DNA of 64,000 nt, from NCBI RefSeq assembly GCF_030272615.1, contig NC_081406.1, forward strand, positions 403,963,439 through 404,027,438, given 5' to 3'. The notes below the pieces were generated by a model. The model was not told where the DNA came from. It ran no database searches and saw only the letters and a list, made by a program, of their open reading frames with translations. Positions within the stretch are counted from its first letter, which is position 1; each line of letters opens with the position of its first letter. The translations under genes and the position numbers were made by a program. The stretch comes from Cryptomeria japonica (taxonomy: Eukaryota; Streptophyta; Pinopsida; Cupressales; Cupressaceae). This document shows positions 56,293 to 64,000 of the stretch, piece after piece.

Positions 56293-58225
56293 TGTTGGTC
56301 CCCTTTGTTCAAACTTTCAAGGACCCTCCTGGACATCCTCTACCTGCTAGTCACAAAGAAATCATTATTTTTCAAATTCTGTGAAATATGACACAAAATC
56401 CTTTTGTAGAAATAATTTTCACCTCATTTTCTCCAAAATGACCTATTTTTATGGCCAAACTCCATGTCAGCTAGGAGATTTTAATTCTTTTATTTTTGGG
56501 TTACTCGTATGCCCAAACAATTAAATCCCAAGTATTATGTGTCCTATGCAAAAATTATTACTGGGTTATACTCTACTTGGTTCATTTATTCTACAGTTAA
56601 AATTTCATAATAAACAAAGCCCTCAGTAAAACGTTATGCAGGTTTTTCTATGACAGCCCAAAGGAACAATTGTCATTGAACTTGAACTATTGAACCTTTT
56701 CAAATAGTTCAAAGTTCAGGTTCAAGATCAAAGTTTTGGTTCAAGTTCAAAGTTCGGGTTAACCTAGAGCAGGGTGTATCACAGCTTTAGTTTAAATGAG
56801 TGTAAAGTCTTTGTAATTTTTTTGTCATTAAACTTGAACTTTGAACCTTCTTTGCTTCAAGGTTCAAGGTTCAAAGGTTCAATGCGTAGCCAAATATGAA
56901 GACAAGGTGATAAGTGAAGCATATTGTGGGCAAAATCTATAATCTTGAACCTCCTTATTAAACCTCGCAGGTTCAATGTGCAGGAAAATGGAAAGACAAA
57001 GCAATCAATGAAGCATACTGTGGGTGCAGTCTGTGTATTTGAACCTTTTGATTGAACCTCGAAGGTTCAAGGTTCAAGGTTCAAGGTTCAAGGTTCAAAG
57101 TTCAGGTTCAAGGTCACAGGTTCAAAGTTCAAGGTTTGAGTTCAGAGATTCATCAAATGCAAGTTCAAAGTGTGTGAGTTCAAAATTCAAAAAGTTCAAA
57201 AATCCAATAACATTGGCATGCATACTATTTGTAGTTCTCAATGCAACCTATAACCATGAATTTTCTGAGATGTAAAATTAAGTCTCGGTGTGGGGGGATT
57301 AAATATCAATTGAACTGTTGGAGTTCATTGAATTTTTTATATGTTTTAGATAACCTAATTTTCTAAATCCTCACCAAAGTGATTGGAAAAATATAGTCGG
57401 GGTCAAAAGTTATTAATCTCTGAGTACGGGTCTATAAAAAAATTTGAGATAAAATATTTGAAGCAAAAAAAAGAAGATAAAAGCTAATTCAAGAATCAGT
57501 TATTGATAACTAAAAGTCTTAGAGGCTATATATATGTAATGAAATAAAAGAGGAGGGGTTCTTCTTTTTGTTCTCTTTCTACTATAAAAAAGAGGGGGCA
57601 ACATTGTTTTCTAGACTGCATAGTTTTATTTTTCAGAAGTGTTAGAGTCTATGAGCTCACATTTTGGCATTGATGGAATGAAGAAGATTTTGTTGATCTA
57701 TGGATTTGTCAATATTTTCTTTTCATTACAATGAGCTTTGTTTCTCTTCTAATTACCTTTCACTGTCTTTTATGTTACATCAAACTATGTGCATCCATTT
57801 ACTTCTGAAACTTTGATTTCACAAATAATTTGTATGTGGAAAGAAATGTGATGCTAGCTCTTTGTCTGGGTATTCTAATCCCCCTTGTCCTTTGAGGCAT
57901 GAAAGAGACTCGATCGGAGTCCAGAGCATTTTGATCTATTGGAAAGGGTATTTTCTTGGGTGTGGGTAATTAAACTATGTTTTACTTATCTTCATTGACT
58001 TCATTATAAATCTGCCATTCATATTTGTGTCATGGCTATGAGCAGATGTTAGTTGCCTTTATTGCTTTCCGATTAAAAGCATATTCAGAAAATATACATT
58101 TTTATCCAACGAAGGGAGTTGTACCTTCATATCAAAATTCAGAGAGCACTTGCACTCACCATTGCAAGTGACTCAACTGTTGGTTCTTGTTTTTGTCTTT
58201 CAATTTGGGCATTTGGGAGTCATTT
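56293..58225. other. 1.93-kb non-coding segment interrupting element G
   Basis: It replaces protease and HHCC coding. It is flanked by the 7-bp direct repeat TTGAAAG (56286-56292 and 58226-58232), which could be a target duplication or the residue of repair. It begins TGTTGGTCCCC but does not end in CA. No coding domain is seen. Its middle is built of GGTTCAA/TTGAACC motifs (listed separately). Confidence 0.55.
56676..57200. repeat. GGTTCAA heptamer clusters in ~93-bp repeated units
   Basis: Units starting GGTTCAATG or GGTTCAAGG recur at about 56877, 56970 and 57064. Each carries a fold of TTGAACC...GGTTCAA (for example 56831-56880 and 57042-57080). From 57064 GGTTCAA is repeated about five times head to tail, then decays to AAGTTCA-like variants through 57200. 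Confidence 0.8.
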
Positions 58226-58954
58226 TTGAAAGGGAATTTAAGAAGGACAAATCTGTTAACCAACAATATACATGATAAATCTAATGAAATTCTTGATCTT
58301 ATTCATACTAATCTGTGTGGACCAGCAAGGACTAAAAGATTTCAAGGTGATAGATATTTTATGTTACTTATTAATGATTATTCTAGAATGATGTGGGTAG
58401 CATTTTTTAAAGAAAAATCTGAAGCTCTTGAGAAATTCAAAATCTTTAAAGCTATGGCTGAGACTGAGACTGAGATAGGACTAAGGATAAAGTGGTTAAG
58501 ATCATATCAAGGCGGTGAGTTTATATCCAGTGAATTCAATAACTTTTGTGAGAGGAATGGAATCAAAAGACAACTTTCTGCACCTAAGACTCCACAACAG
58601 AATGGATTGGTGGAAAAGAAGAACAAAACCATATTGGATGTTGCCAGGACAATGATGACAGAAGCTAGATTTCCTGATATCTATTGGAGGGAAGTTGTCA
58701 ATACAGTTGTATACACTTTCAACAGAGTACACATTAAAGGTGATACCGATGAGACTCCTTATGAATTATGGTTTGGTCATACTTCTACTATCAGATATTT
58801 CAAAAATTTTCGAAGCAAATGTTACATTAGAAGAGATGATGCAATACAAAACTTTGATCCTATAACTGATGAAGGAATATTTTTGGGTTATTATACTAAG
58901 AGAAAAGCATATAAATGTTATAAAAAAAGATTGAGTAAGATAATTAAAGTATAA
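58226..58954 (+). pseudogene. Element G Copia integrase core
   Basis: KGNLRRTNLLTNNIHDKS marks the end of the pre-integrase region. The core follows: ILDLIHTNLCGP, GDRYFMLLINDYSRMMWVAF, IKWLRSYQGGEF, APKTPQQNGLVEKKNKTILD, WREVVNTVVYTFNRVH and ETPYELWFGHTSTIRYF. Of the DD35E triad, the first Asp reads Asn (HTNLCGP), the second reads Tyr (LRSYQGG) and Glu is present (GLVEKKN), so it is inactive. The frame is open to 58954. Confidence 0.92.
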
Positions 58955-59280
58955 ATGTCAAGGTGGATGAGCATGGTAGTAATCATATCAGATCATATGA
59001 CTATGGACCGAAAGATGAATTTATTAGACCAGAATTGGTATGCAAGAATCAGTTCAGAATAGTGAACTAGTGACATCGGTAACATTAGAAAACTCAACTG
59101 TGATAGAGGAACAATAGAGAGAGTCAGAAAATCAAGAAAATTCAAAGACTCCCAGGTATGTGAAACTAAATCATTCTGAAGATCAGATCACTAGTGATAA
59201 AAGGAAAGGTGTGATGACCAGAAGAAGATTAGTTGTTGAAGAGGTATGTTTAATTTCTCAAATCGAACTAGAATTATTTA
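58955..59280 (+). pseudogene. Element G integrase C-terminus and linker, degraded
   Basis: A frameshift at about 58945 is followed by the variable Copia linker between integrase and RT. Readable pieces are an acidic stretch and a TPRYVKLNHSEDQITSDKRK-like segment ahead of a GVMTRRRL-like motif (59208-59235). Stops are frequent. Confidence 0.65.
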
Positions 59281-60006
59281 TTGAAGCAAGTAAGGATGAA
59301 AATTGGATGAAAGAAATGGAAGAAGAATTAGATTAGATAGAAAAGAATAAGACATGGGAACTAGTTCCTAGACCTAGAGACAAGAATATTATTGGAACTA
59401 ATTGGGTTTTTAGGAACAAATTAAATGAGGAAGGTCAAGTTGTGAGGAACAAGGCTAGATTGGTTTGCAATGGTTATTCACAAGAAGGATTTGATTATGG
59501 AGACTTATGCCCTGGTTGCAATAGATGAAGTGGTGAGACTTTTTCATGCCTATGTTGCACACAAGAACTACAAAGTATATCGAATGGATGCCAAATGTGC
59601 ATTTGTGAATGGAGATCTTGAGGAGGAAGTCCACATTGAGAAACATGATGGATTTTCTTTATCAGAAGACAAAGACATGGTTTGTAGACTGAAGAAATAT
59701 TTATATGGACTAAAACAAGCCCCTAGAGAATGGTATGCTAGATTAGACAAATATATTTCAAAGCTTGGTTTTAGCAAACGTAATGTTGATAGTAACTTAT
59801 ATTACAAAATTGAGCATGATGACATACTAATCATTCAAGTCTTTGTGGATGGTATCATTTTTGGAGGAGAATATGGTCTATGCATGAAATTTGCTAATGA
59901 TATGAAGAATGAATTTTAAATGTCTATGATTGGTGAGATGAAATTTTTCTTAGGTTTGCAAATTACTCAGACTGATAAAAGTATTTTCATTTGTCAAAAC
60001 TAAGTA
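59281..60006 (+). pseudogene. Element G Copia RT
   Basis: [30 protein letters not shown] and VFRNKLNEEGQVVRNKARLV open the RT domain. After a frameshift near 59470, [38 protein letters not shown] and IIQVFVDGIIFGGE follow. The second Asp of the F-V-D-D active site is Gly. Stops at about 59334 and 59917. Confidence 0.9.
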
Positions 60007-60007
60007 T

Positions 60008-60796
60008 GTGAAGGAGTTACTTAAGAAATTTGGATTTTATAATTCCAAACCTATCGGTACTCTTATGATAATCGGTTACAAATTATCAAAGGATGATGAA
60101 TCCCCTAAAGTGAATCCAAGCAGATACAAACCAATGATTGGTGGATTTATGTACCTAACTCGGACTAGACCTAACATTATGAATGTTGTTTGTATTGCCT
60201 CTTGATTTCAGTCGGATCCTAGAGAAACTCATGATATTGTTGTTAAGAGGGTACTCAAGTATTTGGCAAGAACACTAGACTTTGGGTTATGGTATCCAAA
60301 TAATGATAACTTCAGATTATGTGCCTATACAGATTCTGATTGGACAGGAGATGTGGATGATTGGAAGAGCACTACTAGTGGTGTATTCTTTCTTGGGAAG
60401 AAGTTGCTTTATTGGCTTCATAAGAAACAATCATGCACCTCATTGTCTACTGCTGAAGCAGAATATGTAGCTGCTGCTACCAACTATACTCAGATTTTAT
60501 GGATGAAACAAATGTTAAAAGATATTAGGGTAAGTTATGATGAGCCTATTATTATTCACTATGATAATACTACTGCTATTGATATGTCACAGAATCCGAT
60601 ATTTCATTCTAAATCAAAACACATTTCTATAAGGTATAACTTCTTGAAGGAAAAGGTTGAGGCAAAGGAAGTCATATTGGTTTATGTGCCTACTAAGGAA
60701 CATATTGCAGATAATCTAACTAAATTATTGCCTAAAGATAATTTTGAATATCTCAAAGATCACTTGGGGGTTACCAAACCTCCAGAAGAAACTTAG
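60008..60796 (+). pseudogene. Element G Copia RT tail and RNase H
   Basis: MKELLKKFGFYNSKPIGTLM and YKPMIGGFMYLTRTRPNIMN, one stop near 60205, then an open frame from 60263 with an intact-looking RNase H: LCAYTDSDWTGDVDDWKSTT, SLSTAEAEYVAAATNYTQ, IIHYDNTTAIDMSQN, SKHISIRYNFLKEKVEAKEV and EHIADNLTKLLPKDNFEYLK. Asp (YTDSDW), Glu (AEAEY) and Asp (HYDN) are all kept. Confidence 0.92.
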
Positions 60797-61084
60797 AGAT
60801 GCAGGAATGCATCAATCCGGTGAGCTTATCAGACACATTTTTTTGATTTGGGTTGATGACATGATGCTACTACTCAGGGGGAGTAGTCAGTTGTTTGGTT
60901 TAGTATTATTGGTTTGGTATCCATCCTTTGTCATTGATTTCAAAGGGGAGAAGGCGTTCATGTGAAAAACTGCTAATCTTAGGGGAGTTATATATTTCTG
61001 ATTGGTCTTTTGGTGATTGTTGCCATTCCTTGGCACTTGCATGTATTTCAATTCAGTGTTGCCATCAATGCCAAAGGGGGATAT
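60797..61084 (+). promoter_or_regulatory. Element G 3' non-coding region with repeated purine tracts
   Basis: CTCAGGGGGAGT (60874-60885), TCAAAGGGGAG (60940-60950), CTTAGGGGAGT (60977-60987) and CCAAAGGGGGATAT (61071-61084, abutting the LTR). GTTGCCATCAATG (61058-61070) pairs with CATTGATGTCAAT (61118-61130) in the LTR. Confidence 0.78.
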
Positions 61085-62307
61085 TGTTGGCATATGATGG
61101 ATTTGGTTTAGTGTTGCCATTGATGTCAATACTGTATCTCGATTGGAGGCTATCTCAGTTAGACCTATCCCGGTTAGTCTTGATGATCATCTTGGTTTTG
61201 GATACGATTCTGATCCGATATGATCAAATATCTAGAATTGGTTTTGGATGCTTACTCTAGATGGTTATATGTTTTCCACATTCTATTGGTTCATGATTTG
61301 TTGCTCTAGTTGCTATCACTTTTGTTCTTGGATAGTATTTCTTGGTACCGGTTAGCTTTACCGATAAGTGATATTTGATGTTTTGATTAGTTGATTTTGG
61401 TCTGGCTTATGGGAATAGTTTCTATCATGCTGAAGGTGCTTCTTGATCGTATATGAACTATTTGGTGGCTTTGTATTGGTTCATGTGCTATTATGGTGGT
61501 CCTATTTGGATCCGGTTAGACTTTTTGTGTTATTTCACTAAGGGTTTCTACCGGTTGGTGAAGCATGTTGGATTTTGGTCTTAGCAAACATTTTGGTGGA
61601 TGGAATTGTTTGGTTACTTGATGTAGGTCCATGCTATGTAATTTAAATCATAATATTGGTCTGGTGGTATCATGTGGTGTAATTTTTGTAATAATGGGTT
61701 TATGGGTTTAGGGTTTAGCCGACCTTGTCAATAAGGTTGATGATTTGTATTTATAGGTGACTTATTCATGTAATTAGTATGGATGGTTATGGGTTGGTTA
61801 TGTCTGCATCATCAAAGAGTGGTTTATGTACGAACAAGGTTATATCATTCAGTGAAGCTTTGAGAAGGTTTTGTATTGTAGGGCAGACATCTGCGCTTAA
61901 CCAGAATTGTATCAAGCATTAAAAGATGTTACTTTCACAGTTTATTCTTTCCGGATTGATGTCTGATGCTTTGTAAGTCAGTGAGAATTCCCTTTTGTGT
62001 TGAGCAGTGAGCTCTAGATGGTTGGCCTGATTGAAAGTGCAATCCCCATTATAATTATTTCACATACTACTGCATAAGTATTATTTGATTGTGGGTAGGG
62101 TTCCCCACCGTGGTTTTTCCCTTTACCAAGTTTTCCACTTCAAAATTTTTGGTGTTGTGTGTATTGTGCTTACATGTTTTATCCTTCATTGTGTTGGTTT
62201 CTTTGTGCTTCGGTTCAAAGGTTTTTATATGAAATAGTTATAATTACTGATAGTAAACTAATTCACCCCCCCTCTCAGTTTACTCTCGGTATTAGATCTA
62301 TCTAACA
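61085..62307 (+). repeat. Element G 3' LTR (1223 bp)
   Basis: It runs TGTTGGCATATGATGG...TATCTAACA. It aligns end to end with 54164-55389. The terminal hairpin keeps TCAGTTTACT; the partner reads AGTAAACTAA (62252-62284). Confidence 0.92.
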
Positions 62308-62640
62308 ATCACCATCATCTGATAATGAGAATCCATCAGATTTCTCAACATAGACTTCTTCCTCAAGATCACCATTTAGAAAGGCTGACTTGACATCCAT
62401 CTGATATACCTTGAAATCCTTATAGGCAGCATATGCAAGCAATAGTCTAATAGCTTCAAGTCTAGATACTGGAGAAAAAGTCTCCTCATAAGAAATTCCT
62501 TCACTCTGTGAATATCCTTTGCATACCAATCTTTCTTTATTTCTAACAACTTCACCGACTTCATTCAATTTGTTCCTAAATAGCCATGTAGTACTAATCA
62601 CGTTCTTATCTTTAGGTCTAGGCACAAGCTCCCATGTATT
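62308..62640 (-). pseudogene. Element F Copia RT, N-terminal part
   Basis: Minus strand: [60 protein letters not shown] and [20 protein letters not shown]. It stops at element G's insertion point and continues in frame with MVCKLKKSLYG at 54158 downward. The first catalytic Asp (MDVKSAF) is present. Confidence 0.92.
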
Positions 62641-62998
62641 ATTCTTTTCAATCTAATCTAATTCTTTTTCCATAGCCTTTATCCAATTTTTATCTTTGCA
62701 AGCTTAAACAACATCTTTAGGTTCAATTTTAGAAATCAAACATACCTCTTCAGTAGCTTACCTTCTTCTAGTCATAACGCCTTTGCTTTTTGTCACCAAT
62801 GATCTGATTTTCAAAGTGATTCAATCTTACATACCTTAGGGTCTTCCGATTATTCTGATTTCTAGGTTCATGTACCTCTTCATAGGCAACAACAACATCC
62901 AAATTAGTTGTCTCTACTGGATCATTCTGCTTTAATTCTTTAGTCTAGTTTAGTGTTAAAACAACATCCTAGTCATCATCATATCCGCATGCTTTGAC
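62641..62998 (-). pseudogene. Element F linker between integrase and RT, degraded
   Basis: Minus-strand remains of the variable Copia region: a TRRR-like motif (near 62765-62780), then EVCLISKIEPKDVV-like and a W-x-x-A-M-E-K-E-L-like segment (62660-62700). Several stops. Confidence 0.65.
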
Positions 62999-63706
62999 CT
63001 ATTTTCCACAGTTCTCATCAACTTTCACATTTTCACTCTCCACTATCTTTCTCAGTCTCTTATTGTAGCACCGATAGGATTTTCTCTTTGTTGAATATCC
63101 CAAGAAAATTCCTTCATCACTTCTAGTATCAAACTTTCCTATATCATCATCTCTCTTGATATAACACTTGCTTCCAAAAATTTTGAAATATCTCACAGTA
63201 GGAACATGACCAAACCATAGCTCATAAGTTGTCTTACCGGTATCACCTTTTATATGCACTCAGTTGAATGTATAAACAACACTGCTAATAGCTTCTCTCC
63301 AATAGATCTTTCAAACATTCCCTTCAATCAGCATAGTCCTTGCAACATCCAAAATAGTCTTGTTCTTTCTTTCAACAACTCCATTTTGTTGTGGGGTTCT
63401 AGGAGCAAATAATTGTCTTCTAATTCCATGCTTCTCACATAATGAATCAAACTCACCAAAACATAACTCTCCTCCTTTGTCAGATCTCAAACATTTCACC
63501 TTCAATCTTGTCTCAGTCTCAACCTTTGCTTTGAATATCTTGAATTTATCTAATGCTTCTAATTTCTCCTTCAAAAACAAAACCCACATCATTCTAAAAT
63601 AATCATCAATTAGTAACATAAAATATCTGTCACCCTACACACTTCTAATATTTGTAGGTCCACATAGGTTAGTATACACAAGATCTAGCAATTCATCAGA
63701 TGTATA
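62999..63706 (-). pseudogene. Element F Copia integrase core
   Basis: Minus strand: LLDLVYTNLCGP, GDRYFMLLIDDYFRMMWVLF, VKCLRSDKGGELCF, APRTPQQNGVVERKNKTILD, VHIKGDTGKTTYELWFGHVP, DEGIFLGYSTKRKSYRCYNK. The second Asp (RSDKGG) and Glu (VVERKN) are exactly 35 residues apart, as in the Copia integrase core, but the first Asp reads Asn (YTNLCGP). Stops near 63310, 63260 and 63620. Confidence 0.9.
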
Positions 63707-64000
63707 CTATTTACTCTTGAAAGAAATCCTTGTTTTCTTTCCCATTTGACATTCCTTACATACCAGATTAGTAGGCAAATCTCTAACAACTTGAGTAGAA
63801 TTGATCTTAATCATTGAGTCAAAATTAACATGACACATTCTCCTATGCCACAACCAACTTTCATCAATCTGAGAAATCAAACAACTTTTCTCACCAACAT
63901 TCAAATGAAAGATATTACCTTCATTCTTAGTTCCAAATGAAATCTCTATACCAGAGGCATTTACGATTCTGTATTTTCCATTCTTGAATTGTAAATCATA
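63707..64000 (-). pseudogene. Element F Gag-pre-integrase / zinc-binding region (runs off the window)
   Basis: Minus strand: ESWLWHRRMCHVNFDSMIKI, VRDLP and VCKECQMGKKTRISFKSK. The H-H-C-C zinc ligands (WHRR, CHVN, CKEC) are all readable. Upstream coding continues to 64000 (NGKYRIVNASGIEISFG), so protease and Gag lie beyond the window. Confidence 0.9.

Larger units (their letters stand above)
54164..62307 (+). mobile_element. Element G: Copia element nested in the RT gene of F
   Basis: LTRs 54164-55389 and 61085-62307; target duplication ATCAT/ATCAC (54159-54163, 62308-62312, one change). Gag, integrase, RT and RNase H remnants occur in Ty1/Copia order on the plus strand. Protease and the Gag-pre-integrase HHCC region are missing; a 1.93-kb foreign-looking non-coding segment (56293-58225) stands there. 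It is opposite in strand to its host F. Confidence 0.92.
30971..64000 (-). mobile_element. Element F: Copia element, split by C and G, runs past the window end
   Basis: Minus-strand pieces read, in element order: Gag-pre-integrase and integrase (64000-62999), linker and RT N-terminus (62640-62308), [element G], RT C-terminus and RNase H (54163-53044), purine tracts, and 3' LTR (52723-52412, [element C], 32008-30971). Removing C and G restores order and, at the RT split, continuous coding. The order integrase-RT-RNase H identifies Ty1/Copia. The 5' LTR, Gag and protease lie outside the window. Many stops and frameshifts; inactive. Confidence 0.87.

Noticed and set aside
57064-57098. Interstitial telomeric repeat
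   Set aside because: GGTTCAA is not TTTAGGG or TTAGGG, and the array grades into inverted-repeat arms.
56293-58225. Solo LTR
   Set aside because: It begins TGTTGG but does not end in CA, lacks the C-loop hairpin and LTR core, and the flanking repeat is 7 bp instead of 5.

Overview
This 64-kb window is heterochromatin-like plant DNA made almost entirely of old, nested LTR retrotransposons plus one satellite block. I see no intact cellular gene, rRNA or tRNA. All primer-binding sites match the 3' end of plant initiator tRNA-Met (TGGTATCAGAGC and variants), and the Copia and Gypsy pol fragments are plant-type. Heavy nesting, diverged LTR pairs and low gene content fit a very large plant genome, perhaps a gymnosperm; that last step is inference.

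Layout. 1-1168: AT-rich, nothing recognised. 1169-4065: about 20 copies of a 147-bp satellite, ended by an LTR insertion. 4066-11787: minus-strand pol-less element H, with its LTR split by another pol-less element, B (4734-9783, TSD CAAAC). At about 11787 H is fused to a minus-strand Gypsy element (RT, protease, gag, primer site and a probable 3.1-kb LTR, running to about 28874). The Gypsy protease is split by element A (16046-24478, TSD AAACA), a gag-only LTR element. A 3.35-kb segment covering the H/Gypsy junction and the first 571 bp of A's LTR is tandemly duplicated (9922-13277 and 13278-16618). 28875-30970: unassigned. From 30971 past the window end lies Copia element F (minus). F is split twice: its LTR by pol-less element C (32009-52411) and its RT by Copia element G (54164-62307). 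C in turn carries two insertions of related pol-less elements, D (35823-42660, TSD AAGAA) and E (43297-49812, TSD CAATA).

Elements B, C, D, E and H form one family of non-autonomous LTR elements without protease, RT, RNase H or integrase. Full members carry two genes: a 370-374-codon Gag-like protein (long coiled coil plus four CCHC zinc knuckles, no capsid domain I recognise) and a very long second ORF (about 1050-1120 codons) of unknown function. In E the second ORF stays in one frame for 3.37 kb and is broken only by stop codons, mostly TAG. These elements share their primer site, purine tracts and LTR architecture with Copia elements F and G, which suggests mobilisation in trans by such partners.

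Three RNA structures recur across the LTR families with compensatory changes: a hairpin with a C-rich loop just before the LTR end, a hairpin with an A-[A/T]-G-T loop further upstream, and a 13-bp pairing that encloses the final polypurine tract and the start of the 3' LTR. These, together with the unknown long ORF, are the most novel-looking content of the window.
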